Below, piece after piece: positions 9,239 through 19,361 of a DNA stretch of 64,000 nt. A program made the position numbers and the translations under genes. The stretch comes from Methylobacterium mesophilicum SR1.6/6 (GTDB taxonomy: Bacteria; Pseudomonadota; Alphaproteobacteria; Rhizobiales; Beijerinckiaceae). The stretch is taken from assembly GCF_000364445.2 (NCBI RefSeq), contig NZ_CP043538.1:6157447-6221446 (forward strand). The letters are read 5' to 3'. The notes beneath the pieces are model-generated. The model was not told where the DNA came from, did no database searches, and saw nothing but the letters and a program-made list of their open reading frames with translations. Positions within the stretch are counted from its first letter, which is position 1. Each line of letters starts with the position of its first letter.

Positions 9239-10335
9239 GCGGCGCCGTGCAGGCCGCCCTCGCTCCGGCAACCGGACCGGCGCGGCGCGCCGCGCGCGAT
9301 CCCCTGGTCGCCGGGCTCGTCGGGCTCTGCCTCGCCGCCGCGGCGGCCCTCCTCGCGGCACCGCCCGCCCCGTATCTCGTCAACGCGCTCGGCCAGCTCG
9401 CCGCCTTCGCGATCCTCGCCGTGTCGCTCGATCTGGTCTGGGGCTATCTCGGGATTCTCAGCCTCGGGCACGGGCTGTTCTTCGCCATCGGCGGCTATGT
9501 CTGCGCGATGCACCTGCTGGCCCACGGCGCCGCGGTGACCGGGGTGCTGCCGGACTTCGTGCAGTTCATGGGCTGGAAGAGCCTGCCGGCCTACTGGGCG
9601 GGCCTCGACCACGCGCCGTACGCGTTCGTCCTGGCCCTGGCGCTGGCCGGCCTGGTCGCCTTCGTGTTCGGGCTCGCCTCGTTCCGCTCGCGGGTCAACG
9701 GCGTCTACTTCTCGATCATCAGCCAGGCGCTCGTCTACGTCGCGATGCTGCTGATGTACCGCAACGATACCGGGCTCGGCGGCAACAACGGCATGACCGG
9801 CTTCCCCCTGCTGTTCGGCTGGCCGATGGGCTCCCCCGGCGTGGTCACCGGGCTCGCCGTCGCCGCCCTCCTGACGCTGGCGGGGGTGCTCGCCGGCGCG
9901 CGGCTCCTCGTCGGCAGCGCCGTCGGGCGGCGGATGCTCGCCTGCCGCGACGACGAGACCCGCCTGCGCACGCTCGGCTACAGCACCACCCGGCTGAAGC
10001 TCGGGATCTGGTGCCTCTCGGCCATGATCGCGGCGCTGGCCGGCATCCTGTACGTGCCGCAGGTCGGCATCATCAACCCGCGGGTGCTGGCGCCCGACCT
10101 GTCCATCGAGATCGCCGTCTGGGTGGCCATCGGCGGTCTGGGGCGGCTCGGCGGGGCGGTGATCGGCGCGATCCTCGTCAACGGCTTGAAGTTCTGGCTC
10201 AGCGCCGCGATGCCGGAGGCGTGGCCGTTCGTCCTGTCCGGGCTCGTGCTGCTCGTGGTGCTGGTCCTGCCGAACGGGCTCCTCGACCTCGTGGGCTGGC
10301 GCCCGCGCCCGACCTGGCTGCGGAGCATGCGATGA
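9235..10335 (+). CDS. Amide/urea ABC transporter permease, UrtC type
   Basis: This is the second permease of the transporter, 366 residues with about ten hydrophobic spans. It shows the LivM/UrtC signatures DLVWGYLGILSLGHGLFFAIGGY near the start, SFRSRVNGVYFSIISQAL, NNGMTGF, and the cytoplasmic loop ACRDDETRLRTLGY (~237-250) that contacts the ATPases. It overlaps the genes on both sides by ATGA, so it is made together with them. In the Methylophilus formamide system the corresponding gene is fmdF; the assignment here is by position and family. Confidence 0.9.
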   Translation: MSGAVQAALAPATGPARRAARDPLVAGLVGLCLAAAAALLAAPPAPYLVNALGQLAAFAILAVSLDLVWGYLGILSLGHGLFFAIGGYVCAMHLLAHGAAVTGVLPDFVQFMGWKSLPAYWAGLDHAPYAFVLALALAGLVAFVFGLASFRSRVNGVYFSIISQALVYVAMLLMYRNDTGLGGNNGMTGFPLLFGWPMGSPGVVTGLAVAALLTLAGVLAGARLLVGSAVGRRMLACRDDETRLRTLGYSTTRLKLGIWCLSAMIAALAGILYVPQVGIINPRVLAPDLSIEIAVWVAIGGLGRLGGAVIGAILVNGLKFWLSAAMPEAWPFVLSGLVLLVVLVLPNGLLDLVGWRPRPTWLRSMR

Positions 10336-11038
10336 CCGCCCTCGTGGTCGACGCCCTCACCGTTGCCTTCGGCCGGTTCACGGCGCTGGATGCCGTCTCG
10401 CTCGCCGTCGATCCCGGCGAGGTGCGGGCCGTGATCGGCCCGAACGGCGCCGGCAAGACCACGCTCCTCGACGTGATCTCAGGAATCACTAAGCCGGTCT
10501 CCGGCCGGGTGATGCTCGGCGATCATATCGACCTGACCAAGCGCTCCGAGGCCGAGATCGCGAAGGCCGGCGTGCGGCGGAAGTTCCAGAAGCCCAGCGT
10601 CTTCCCGGCGCTCACCGTGCGCGAGAACCTGGAGATCGGCTGCGGGCCCGACCTCCCCGCACGCGACCGCCCGGCCCGTATCGCCGCACTCCTCGGCGAG
10701 ATCGGCCTCGGCTCCCGCGCCGCGGTGCCGGCCGGCAGCCTCGCCCACGGCGAGAAGCAGTGGCTGGAGATCGGCATGGTGCTCGCCGCCGAGCCGGCGC
10801 TGCTCCTCCTCGACGAGCCGGTGGCCGGGCTCTCCGATGCCGAGACCGCGCAGACCGCCGCGCTGATCCGGAGCTTGCGCCGGCCGGACCGGGCGATCCT
10901 GGTGATCGAGCACGACATGGCCTTCGTCGAGGCCATCGCCGACCGGGTGACGGTGCTGCACGAGGGCCGCACCCTCTACGAGGGCAGCATGGCGGGCGCG
11001 CGGGTCGAGCCCCAAGTGATCGAGGTGTTCCTCGGCCG

Positions 11039-11042
<4 letters not shown>
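10332..11042 (+). CDS. Amide/urea ABC transporter ATPase, UrtD type
   Basis: This 236-residue LivG-class ATPase energises amide uptake. Walker A is GPNGAGKTT at 36-44, Walker B is LLLLDEPVAGL, and the signature is SLAHGEKQWLEI rather than LSGGQ, which is usual for UrtD/LivG. VIEHDMAFVEAIADRVTVLH contains the H-loop. The ATG at 10332 overlaps the UrtC stop (ATGA); a longer in-frame reading upstream is just the shadow of urtC. Its own stop overlaps the start of the second ATPase gene. Confidence 0.93.
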
Positions 11043-11746
<704 letters not shown>

Positions 11747-11766
11747 CGGACAAACCAGGAGCCGCC

Positions 11767-12723
11767 GTGCCGACCCATCACGAGATCCCCGCGACGCCCG
11801 AGACCATGGTGCTCGGCTATTTCGACGCCGCGCTGCCGCCCGTCCTCACCGTCGCGTCCGGCGACACCGTCACCCTGCACTCGCACCCGGCGGGCGGGCG
11901 CGAGTCGCTCCACCCCGATCCGGCCCGCGTTCCCGCCGACCTGCTCCACGCCCTCGACACCCTGGAGCGCGGTCCCGGCCCGCACTTCGTCACCGGCCCG
12001 GTCCACGTGGCGGGCGCCGAGCCCGGCGACATGCTGCAGGTCGACATCCTCGACCTGAAATTCCGCCTCGACTGGGGCTTCGTGGCGATCCTGCCGCTGC
12101 TGGGCACCCTGCCGGACGAGTTCACCGAGTACGAGACCGTCCACGCCGACATCGACACCGCCCGCGGCCTCTGCCGCCTGCCCTGGGACACGGAGCTGCC
12201 CCTCGACCCGTTCTTCGGCATCATGGGCACTGCCCCGCCCGCCGCCTGGGGCCGGGTCGGCAGCCCGGTGCCCCGCGCCTTCGGCGGCAACATGGACAAC
12301 AAGGAGCTGCGCGTCGGCACCACCCTCTACCTGCCGGTGTTCAACCCGGGCGGCGGCTTCTACGCGGGCGACGGACACGGCGTGCAGGGCGACGGCGAGG
12401 TCTGCATCACCGCCCTGGAGACCGGGCTGACCGGCACCTTCCGGCTCACCGTGCGCAAGGACATCCCGGGCGCGTGGCCCTTTGCCGAGACGCCCACCGA
12501 CCTGATGTCGATCGGCCTGCACGAGAGCCTCGACGAGGCGATGCGCCAGGCCGTGCGCGAGATGGTGCGCCTCGTCTGCGCACGGACCCGGCTGACCCGC
12601 AACCAGGCCTACATGCTGTGCTCGCTCGCCGGGAACCTGCGGATCACCCAGACGGTCGACGGCAACAAGGGCGTGCACATGCTGATGCCCAAGACAGCCC
12701 TCGCGTCGTCCGGGGCCGCCTGA
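11767..12723 (+). CDS. Formamidase/acetamidase (FmdA/AmdA family)
   Basis: The enzyme hydrolyses formamide or acetamide to formate or acetate plus ammonium in the cytoplasm. The 318-residue protein shows family blocks HFVTGPVHVAGAEPGDMLQV (~78-97), AFGGNMDNKELRVGTTLYLP (~174-193) and the metal/active-site motif GDGHGVQGDGEV (~203-214). It is near the short acetamidase/formamidase class (~310) rather than the ~400-residue Methylophilus FmdA. It is the last gene of the amide-transport operon. For a methylotroph the products are useful: formate feeds C1 oxidation and ammonium feeds the glutamine synthetase cluster that follows. Substrate preference cannot be read from sequence. Confidence 0.88.
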   Translation: MPTHHEIPATPETMVLGYFDAALPPVLTVASGDTVTLHSHPAGGRESLHPDPARVPADLLHALDTLERGPGPHFVTGPVHVAGAEPGDMLQVDILDLKFRLDWGFVAILPLLGTLPDEFTEYETVHADIDTARGLCRLPWDTELPLDPFFGIMGTAPPAAWGRVGSPVPRAFGGNMDNKELRVGTTLYLPVFNPGGGFYAGDGHGVQGDGEVCITALETGLTGTFRLTVRKDIPGAWPFAETPTDLMSIGLHESLDEAMRQAVREMVRLVCARTRLTRNQAYMLCSLAGNLRITQTVDGNKGVHMLMPKTALASSGAA

Positions 12724-12747
12724 GCGCAGTCTCGGCCGAGGCCGATC

Positions 12748-12839
12748 CCGTCATTGCGAGCGCACCGAAGCAATCCAGCAGCGCCACGCTTACCGATGTC
12801 CCGCGGCCCTGGGTCGCTTCGCTGTGCTCGCGATGACGG
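12748..12839. repeat. 92-bp dispersed palindromic repeat, copy 1
   Basis: The two arms begin CCGTCATTGCGAGCGCACCG and end TGTGCTCGCGATGACGG, so the element can fold into a long hairpin. It lies just after the formamidase gene. A copy of identical length with the same internal GCGCCACGC and CCCTGGGTC blocks is at 24498-24589, and a more diverged relative is at 48740-48817. The element is too short to code and resembles REP/MITE-type intergenic repeats. Confidence 0.8.
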
Positions 12840-12879
12840 AGCGGGACGCCGCACCCGACGCATCCAGCCGGAGACCGCC

Positions 12880-13233
12880 TCAGTTCGCGCTGCGCCCGAA
12901 GGCGAATCGGCCGACGCAGGCATAGGCGCCGCGATGCTGCGGCGGCTGGCGCAGGCTCGCGCGCTCCGTCGTGGCCGGTGCCCCGCGCGGCGGCTGGACG
13001 AGCAGGGCGGCCCGCAGCCGCAGCACCTCCGCCCGGAGATCGGCATTCTCCCGCTCGACCCGATCGAGCCGGGCCACACCCCCGGGCTTCAGGCCGCCGA
13101 GCCGTCGCCGCCAGCGATAGAAGGTGCCGAGCGAGATCCCAGCACTCGCGCAGATCTCGGCGATGGGGATGCCGCGCGCGGCCTCGTCGAGCAGGAAGGC
13201 GATCTCCTCATCCGTGTGCAGGGATCGACGCAT
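12880..13233 (-). CDS. IS3-family OrfA-like transposase protein, apparently orphan
   Basis: The 117-residue product starts with a helix-turn-helix typical of IS3/IS911 OrfA (EEIAFLLDEAARGIPIAEIC, then ISLGTFYRWRRRLGGL, ~9-47). A leucine-zipper-like stretch follows (RLDRVERENADLRAEVLRLR, ~55-74). No OrfB/DDE partner, flanking inverted repeats or target duplications are visible within about 300 bases either side. The last 35 residues look unrelated to OrfA. It is probably a relic or a stand-alone DNA-binding protein left between the formamidase operon and the next cluster. Confidence 0.65.
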   Translation of the reverse strand: MRRSLHTDEEIAFLLDEAARGIPIAEICASAGISLGTFYRWRRRLGGLKPGGVARLDRVERENADLRAEVLRLRAALLVQPPRGAPATTERASLRQPPQHRGAYACVGRFAFGRSAN

Positions 13234-13415
13234 GCAGGATCTCCCGGTCCGCCAGCCTTGAGTCCAATCCGTGGCGGAGGAGCGAGCAAGAAGCGGACCG
13301 GCTGACGTTTGCGGGCCGGCGGGTGCCGATCCGTTGACAGGCGTCCGGCGCCGCGGCAGGGCGGCCGAGGATCCGTGCGGCCGCAGCCCGCGACCGCCGA
13401 GGAGGAGGAGCCGCC

Positions 13416-14102
13416 ATGCCGTCAGGCGCGTCGAACCGGGCGGTGGGGGATGGGCCGGAGCCGGCGCGCGAGCCGGTCCTGTCGCAGGATCCGCACGCCG
13501 TCCGCGAGCCGCGCGAGAACAACCTCGAACGGGCGATCGGCCACGAAGTGCGCGAGCGCCGGAAGCGTCTGGGCCTCACCTCCGCGGACCTCGCCGCGGC
13601 CACCGGCCTGTCGCCCGGCATGCTCTCGAAGATCGAGAACGGCAACATCTCGCCGTCCCTGACGACGCTGCAGCTGCTCGCCCAGGCGCTCGGCATGCCA
13701 ATCACCGGCTTCTTCCGGCGCTACGAGGAGGTCCGCAACGCGGTCTTCGTCAAGGCCGGCGAGGGCGTCGAGCTGGAGCGGCGCGGCACGCGCGCCGGGC
13801 ACCAGTACAACCTGCTCGGGCACATCCACGAGAACACCAGCGGGGTCACGGTCGAGCCGTACCTGATCACGCTCACGACCGATTCGGACGTGTTCCCGAC
13901 CTTCCAGCACGCCGGCCTGGAGTTCCTCTACATGCTGGAGGGCGAGGTGCTGTACCGGCACGGGGACCGGCACTTCCACATGCAGCCGGGCGACAGCCTG
14001 TTCTTCGACGCCGACGCCCCGCACGGGCCGGCGGAACTCCTGGTGCTGCCGGCCCGCTACCTCTCGGTGATCGCCTATCCGCAACCCGGCGGGGCGGACT
14101 GA
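13416..14102 (+). CDS. XRE-family transcriptional regulator with cupin domain
   Basis: The 228-residue protein has an N-terminal helix-turn-helix (VRERRKRLGLTSADLAAATG, LSPGMLSKIENGNISPSL, ~46-86) and a C-terminal cupin (FQHAGLEFLYMLEGEVLYRH, MQPGDSLFFDADAPHGP, ~164-209). Such regulators sense small metabolites and often control amine, polyamine or glutamine-synthetase-like genes. It is followed at once by the glutamate-synthase-like operon, with a palindrome at 14118-14139 between them, so it most likely controls that operon. The first 35 residues are disordered, and the real start could be internal. Confidence 0.88.
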   Translation: MPSGASNRAVGDGPEPAREPVLSQDPHAVREPRENNLERAIGHEVRERRKRLGLTSADLAAATGLSPGMLSKIENGNISPSLTTLQLLAQALGMPITGFFRRYEEVRNAVFVKAGEGVELERRGTRAGHQYNLLGHIHENTSGVTVEPYLITLTTDSDVFPTFQHAGLEFLYMLEGEVLYRHGDRHFHMQPGDSLFFDADAPHGPAELLVLPARYLSVIAYPQPGGAD

Positions 14103-14117
14103 TCGGCTCAAAGTTCT

Positions 14118-14139
14118 CAGGAAGAAATTTTATTTCCTG
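14118..14139. promoter_or_regulatory. Palindromic operator candidate upstream of the glutamate-synthase-like operon
   Basis: CAGGAA and TTCCTG arms flank an A/T-only-like core (GAAATTTTAT) in an otherwise very GC-rich neighbourhood. The site sits between the XRE-cupin gene and the amidotransferase gene, 63 bases before the latter's ATG. Position and dyad suggest the binding site of the adjacent regulator; this is inference. Confidence 0.55.
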
Positions 14140-14202
14140 CCAGTTGATTTCCGCGTGTGAGGCCGCCTATGCTCTGGGCGAACCCGCGACGGAGGTGGTG
14201 CC

Positions 14203-15111
14203 ATGTGTGGCATCGTCGGATTGTTCCTGAAGGACCCCGCCCTGGAGCCGCAGCTCGGCGCCCTGCTGGCCGACATGCTCGTCACCATGACGGATCGGGG
14301 ACCGGACTCTGCCGGCCTCGCGATCTACGGGCCACCGACGCCTGGGCTGTCGAAGATCACCGTGCAATCGGCACGCCCGGAGGCGGATTTCCCCGCCCTG
14401 GAGCAGCGCCTCGCGGAGGCCTCCGGCGGCTCGGCGCAGGTGGCGGTGAAGAGCTCGCACGCGGTGATCACCGTGGCGACCGACCGCCTCGACGCGACGC
14501 GGAGCGCCCTGAAGGGCCTCTCGCCGGACCTGCGCGTGATGGGCGCCGGCGAGAGCGTCGAGATCTACAAGGAGGTCGGCCTGCCGAAGGACGTGGTCGC
14601 ACGCTTCGGGATCGCCGGGATGTCGGGCACCCACGGCATCGGCCACACCCGGATGGCGACGGAATCGGCCGTGACCACGATGGGCGCGCACCCGTTCTCC
14701 ACGGGCGCCGACCAGTGCCTCGTCCATAACGGCTCGCTGTCGAACCACAACAACCTGCGCCGGAGCCTCGCCCGCGACGGCATGGAATTCGAGACCCAGA
14801 ACGATTCCGAGGTCGCGGCGGCCTACCTCACCACCGCGATGGCGCGGGGCCGGGATCTCGGCGCGGCGCTCGCGGGGGCGCTCACGGATCTCGACGGGTT
14901 CTTCACCTTCGTGGTCGGCACCAAGTCCGGCTTCGGGGTGCTGCGCGACCCGATCGCCTGCAAGCCCGCGATCATGGCCGAGACCGACCGCTACGTCGCC
15001 TTCGGCTCGGAATACCGGGCGCTCGTCGGCCTGCCGGGGATCGAGACCGCCCGGGTCTGGGAGCCCGAGCCGGCGACCGTCTACTTCTGGGATCAGCGGC
15101 AGGCCGCCTGA
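14203..15111 (+). CDS. Class II glutamine amidotransferase subunit (GlxB/MgsA type)
   Basis: The 302-residue protein begins MCGIVGLF, so Cys2 becomes the N-terminal nucleophile after Met removal. It has the Ntn-hydrolase motifs GIGHTRMATESAV, CLVHNGSLSNHNNLRR and FETQNDSEVAAAYL. It corresponds to the N-terminal glutaminase domain of glutamate synthase, made as a separate chain. In N-methylglutamate synthase the homologous subunit is MgsA. It heads a same-strand run with the GXGXG and FMN subunits and GlnT. A strong Shine-Dalgarno (GGAGGTGG) precedes the ATG. Confidence 0.9.
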   Translation: MCGIVGLFLKDPALEPQLGALLADMLVTMTDRGPDSAGLAIYGPPTPGLSKITVQSARPEADFPALEQRLAEASGGSAQVAVKSSHAVITVATDRLDATRSALKGLSPDLRVMGAGESVEIYKEVGLPKDVVARFGIAGMSGTHGIGHTRMATESAVTTMGAHPFSTGADQCLVHNGSLSNHNNLRRSLARDGMEFETQNDSEVAAAYLTTAMARGRDLGAALAGALTDLDGFFTFVVGTKSGFGVLRDPIACKPAIMAETDRYVAFGSEYRALVGLPGIETARVWEPEPATVYFWDQRQAA

Positions 15112-15147
15112 GCCGCCCCGCAGCCTTTTACGTCACGGATCTCGCCC

Positions 15148-15828
15148 ATGCCCGTCTTCGATCTGGCGGCGACGCCCCTGCGCGCCCTGAATCAGGCCCT
15201 CCACGGCGTCGCCCCGGGCGCCAACGACACCGCCTTCGAGGTGCTGAACCCGCGCGGCCAGCACGCGGTGGCGGTCGGGATCGACGGGCCCGTCACCGTC
15301 ACGGTGCGGGGCTCGGTCGGCTATTACTGCGCCGGCATGAACGACGGCGGCACCGTCACGGTGCAGGGCTCGGCGGGTCCCGGCGTCGCCGAGAACATGA
15401 TGTCCGGCACCGTCGTGATCGAGGGCGACGCCTCGCAATATGCCGGCGCCACCGGGCGCGGCGGCCTCCTCGTCATCAAGGGCAACGCGGCCTCGCGCTG
15501 CGGCATCTCCATGAAGGGGATCGACATCGTCGTGCACGGCTCGATCGGGCACATGTCGGCCTTCATGGGCCAGTCCGGCTCGCTGGTGGTGCTGGGCGAT
15601 GCCGGCGAGGCGCTGGGCGACTCGCTCTACGAGGCGAAGCTGTTCGTGCGCGGCAGCGTGAAGAGCCTCGGGGCCGACTGCATCGAGAAGCCGATGCGCC
15701 CCGAGCACGTGGAGCATCTCGCCGCCCTGCTGGACCGGGCGGGGGTCACGGACGTCCGGCCGGAAGAATTCCGGCGCTACGGCTCGGCCCGCAAACTCTA
15801 CAGCTTCAACTTCGACAACGCCTACTGA
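15148..15828 (+). CDS. GXGXG-domain subunit of glutamate-synthase-like enzyme (GlxC/MgsB type)
   Basis: The 226-residue chain is a single right-handed beta-helix like the C-terminal domain of glutamate synthase. The repeating G-x2-G-x3-G pattern runs from about residue 50 to 175 (GSVGYYCAGMNDGG, GSAGPGVAENMMSG, GDASQYAGATGRGG, GSIGHMSAFMGQSG). The domain is structural and connects the glutaminase and FMN centres. It lies 36 bases after the amidotransferase gene and 14 before the FMN subunit gene, so the three make one complex. Confidence 0.9.
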   Translation: MPVFDLAATPLRALNQALHGVAPGANDTAFEVLNPRGQHAVAVGIDGPVTVTVRGSVGYYCAGMNDGGTVTVQGSAGPGVAENMMSGTVVIEGDASQYAGATGRGGLLVIKGNAASRCGISMKGIDIVVHGSIGHMSAFMGQSGSLVVLGDAGEALGDSLYEAKLFVRGSVKSLGADCIEKPMRPEHVEHLAALLDRAGVTDVRPEEFRRYGSARKLYSFNFDNAY

Positions 15829-15842
15829 GCGGGAGACCGGTC

Positions 15843-17171
15843 ATGACTTACCAGAACCCGCCGATGCCGCCGCGCAAGTCGGCGACCTTCGACGACCACA
15901 CGATGGCGGAGATCCGCCGGGCCGCGGCCACCGGCCTCTACGACATCCGCGGCGGCGGCACGAAGCGCAAGCTCCCGCATCTCGACGACCTGCTGTTCCT
16001 CGGTGCCTCAATGTCGCGCTACCCCCTGGAGGGTTACCGGGAGACCTGCGGGACCGGCGTCACCCTCGGCACGCGGTTTGCAAAGCAGCCGATCACGCTG
16101 AAGATCCCGATCACCATCGCCGGTATGAGCTTCGGATCCCTGTCCGCCAACGCCAAGGAGGCGCTGGGCCGCGGCGCGAGCCTCGCCGGCACGTCCACCA
16201 CCACCGGTGACGGCGGCATGACCGACGAGGAGCGCGGCCATTCCGACATCCTCGTCTACCAGTACCTGCCCTCCCGCTACGGCATGAGCCCGCGCGACCT
16301 CCGGCGCGCCGACGCCATCGAGGTGGTGGTCGGCCAGGGCGCGAAGCCCGGCGGCGGCGGCATGCTGCTCGGCCAGAAGATCTCCGACCGGGTCGCCGCG
16401 ATGCGCGACCTGCCCAAGGGCATCGACCAGCGCTCCGCCTGCCGGCACCCGGACTGGACCGGCCCCGACGATCTCGAGATCAAGATCGGCGAATTGCGCG
16501 AGATCACCGACTGGGAGAAGCCGATCTACGTGAAGGTCGGCGGCGCGCGGCCCTATTACGACACCGCGCTCGCCGCGAAGGCCGGGGCCGACGTCGTCGT
16601 CCTCGACGGCATGCAGGGCGGCACGGCGGCGACCCAGGACGTGTTCATCGAGCATGTCGGCCAGCCGACGCTCGCCTGCATCCGGCCCGCCGTGCAGGCG
16701 CTGCAGGATCTCGGCCTGCACCGGGAGGTGCAGCTCGTGATCTCCGGCGGCATCCGCTCGGGCGCCGACGTCGCCAAGGCCATCGCGCTGGGGGCGGACG
16801 CGGTCTCGATCGGCACCGCGGCGCTCGTCGCCATCGGCGACAACGACCCGGCCTACGAGGAGGAGTACCGCAAGCTCGGCACCACCGCGGGCGCCTACGA
16901 CGACTGGCACGAGGGCCGCGACCCCGCGGGCATCACCACGCAGGACCCCGAGCTGGCGGCCCGCCTCGACCCGGTCCGCGCCGGCCGGAAGCTCGCCAAT
17001 TACCTGAAGGTCATGACCCTGGAGGCGCAGACCATCGCCCGCGCCTGCGGCCACAACCACCTGCACAATCTGGAGCCCGAGGACCTCGTCGCGCTGACGC
17101 TCGAGGCCGCCGCCATGGCCCGCGTGCCGCTGGCCGGCACCGACTGGTACCCGGGCAAAGCGGGCTTCTAG
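15843..17171 (+). CDS. FMN-binding glutamate-synthase-like catalytic subunit (GlxD/MgsC type)
   Basis: This 442-residue (beta/alpha)8 protein corresponds to the FMN domain of glutamate synthase. Visible motifs are GMSFGSLSANAKEALGRGA (~98-116), STTTGDGGM, GQGAKPGGGGML, VLDGMQGGTAATQD and the phosphate-binding ISGGIRSGADVAKAI and AVSIGTAAL. After GTAAL, where GltB has the three cysteines of its [3Fe-4S] cluster, this protein reads VAIGDNDPAYEEEY and later PAGITTQDPEL, with no cysteines. So it may be an FMN-only synthase. Its product could be glutamate or, in the Mgs subgroup, N-methylglutamate. Confidence 0.88.
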   Translation: MTYQNPPMPPRKSATFDDHTMAEIRRAAATGLYDIRGGGTKRKLPHLDDLLFLGASMSRYPLEGYRETCGTGVTLGTRFAKQPITLKIPITIAGMSFGSLSANAKEALGRGASLAGTSTTTGDGGMTDEERGHSDILVYQYLPSRYGMSPRDLRRADAIEVVVGQGAKPGGGGMLLGQKISDRVAAMRDLPKGIDQRSACRHPDWTGPDDLEIKIGELREITDWEKPIYVKVGGARPYYDTALAAKAGADVVVLDGMQGGTAATQDVFIEHVGQPTLACIRPAVQALQDLGLHREVQLVISGGIRSGADVAKAIALGADAVSIGTAALVAIGDNDPAYEEEYRKLGTTAGAYDDWHEGRDPAGITTQDPELAARLDPVRAGRKLANYLKVMTLEAQTIARACGHNHLHNLEPEDLVALTLEAAAMARVPLAGTDWYPGKAGF

Positions 17172-17244
17172 GGCCCTTCAACCCCGCCGGTCGCGCCGGA
17201 ACGGGGCGCGGCCGGCCCCCACCCGATCCGCTCAGGGGGCTGCC

Positions 17245-18552
17245 GTGAAGACCGACCTTTCGACTTACGCCGCCGAGCACGGCGTGAAGTACTTCATGAT
17301 CTCCTACACGGACCTGTTCGGCTGCCAGCGCGCCAAGCTGGTGCCCGCGCAGGCGATCGGCGCCATGCAGCGCGACGGCGCGGGCTTCGCGGGCTTCGCC
17401 ACCTGGCTCGACCTCACCCCGGCCCATCCCGACCTGTTCGCGATGCCGGATGCCGCCTCGGTGATCCGCCTGCCCTGGAAGCCGGACGTCGCCTGGGTGG
17501 CGGCCGACTGCACCATGGCGGACGCGCCCGTCGACCAGGCGCCGCGGGTGGTGCTGAAGCAGCTCGTGGCGCGGGCCGCCGCCGAGGGACTGCGGGTCAA
17601 GACCGGCGTCGAGGCCGAGTTCTTCCTGCTGACCGCGGACGGGGCGGCGATCTCCGACCACCAGGATCGGGCAGAAAAATCCTGCTACGACCAGCAGGCG
17701 CTGATGCGCCGCTACGACGTGATCGCCGAGATCTGCGACCACATGCTGGCTCTGGGCTGGGGGCCCTACCAGAACGACCATGAGGACGCGAACGGGCAGT
17801 TCGAGATGAACTGGGAATACGACGACGCGCTGGCCACCGCCGACAAGCACGCCTTCTTCAAGTTCATGGTCCGGTCAGTGGCCGAGCGGCACGGCCTGCG
17901 GGCGACCTTCATGCCGAAGCCGTTCCCCGGCCTCACCGGCAACGGCTGCCACTGCCACGTCTCGGTGTGGAACAGCGCCGGCACCGTGAACGCCTTCGCG
18001 GATCCCGAGATGCCGTTCGGCCTGTCGGCCCGGGGCCGGCACTTCCTGGGCGGGATCATGCGGCACGCGCCCGCGCTTGCCGCGATCACCAACCCGACGG
18101 TCAATTCCTACAAGCGCATCAACGCGCCGCGCACGATCTCGGGGGCGACCTGGGCGCCGAACGCCGTGACCTGGACCGGCAACAACCGCACCCACATGGT
18201 CCGGGTGCCCGGGCCGGGCCGGTTCGAGCTGCGCCTGCCCGACGGCGCCGCCAACCCCTACCTGCTCCAGGCGGCGATCCTGGCCGCCGGCCTCGACGGT
18301 CTGGCGCACGCGGCCGATCCCGGGCCGCACAGCGACGTCGACATGTACCGGGACGGCCACACGGTTTCCGGCGCCCCGCGCCTGCCGCTCAACCTGCTCG
18401 ACGCCCTGCGGGCCTTCGAGGCCGACGAGGCCCTGCGGGTGAATCTGGGCGGTGCCTTCTCGTCCGCCTACCTCAAGCTCAAGCAGGGCGAGTGGGACAG
18501 CTACTGCGCCCATTTCACCGCCTGGGAGCGCGAGACCACGCTCGACGTCTGA
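17245..18552 (+). CDS. Type III glutamine synthetase GlnT / gamma-glutamylmethylamide synthetase-like
   Basis: This 435-residue glutamine-synthetase-fold ligase condenses glutamate with ammonium, or with methylamine in the GmaS branch, using ATP. Visible are the metal-binding GVEAEFFLLT (~119), the catalytic NDHEDANGQFEMNW (~175-188), NGCHCHVSVWN (~233-243) and NSYKRINAPRTISGATWAPN (~288-307). It starts with GTG behind CAGGGGGCTGCC. It is the fourth gene after the amidotransferase, GXGXG and FMN subunits, the order known from gmaS/mgs and glx/glnT loci. GlnT and GmaS cannot be separated by eye. Confidence 0.88.
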   Translation: MKTDLSTYAAEHGVKYFMISYTDLFGCQRAKLVPAQAIGAMQRDGAGFAGFATWLDLTPAHPDLFAMPDAASVIRLPWKPDVAWVAADCTMADAPVDQAPRVVLKQLVARAAAEGLRVKTGVEAEFFLLTADGAAISDHQDRAEKSCYDQQALMRRYDVIAEICDHMLALGWGPYQNDHEDANGQFEMNWEYDDALATADKHAFFKFMVRSVAERHGLRATFMPKPFPGLTGNGCHCHVSVWNSAGTVNAFADPEMPFGLSARGRHFLGGIMRHAPALAAITNPTVNSYKRINAPRTISGATWAPNAVTWTGNNRTHMVRVPGPGRFELRLPDGAANPYLLQAAILAAGLDGLAHAADPGPHSDVDMYRDGHTVSGAPRLPLNLLDALRAFEADEALRVNLGGAFSSAYLKLKQGEWDSYCAHFTAWERETTLDV

Positions 18553-18579
18553 TCGGGCGTCCGGCGCGTCGGCCGAAGG

Positions 18580-19356
<777 letters not shown>

Positions 19357-19361
19357 CGGGC

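Noticed and set aside
12880..13233. Complete IS3 element
   Set aside because: Only an OrfA-like protein is present; no OrfB, terminal inverted repeats or target duplications were found.
16800..16950. [3Fe-4S] cluster in the FMN synthase subunit
   Set aside because: The cysteine pattern expected after GTAAL is not present, so a GltB-like cluster was not annotated.
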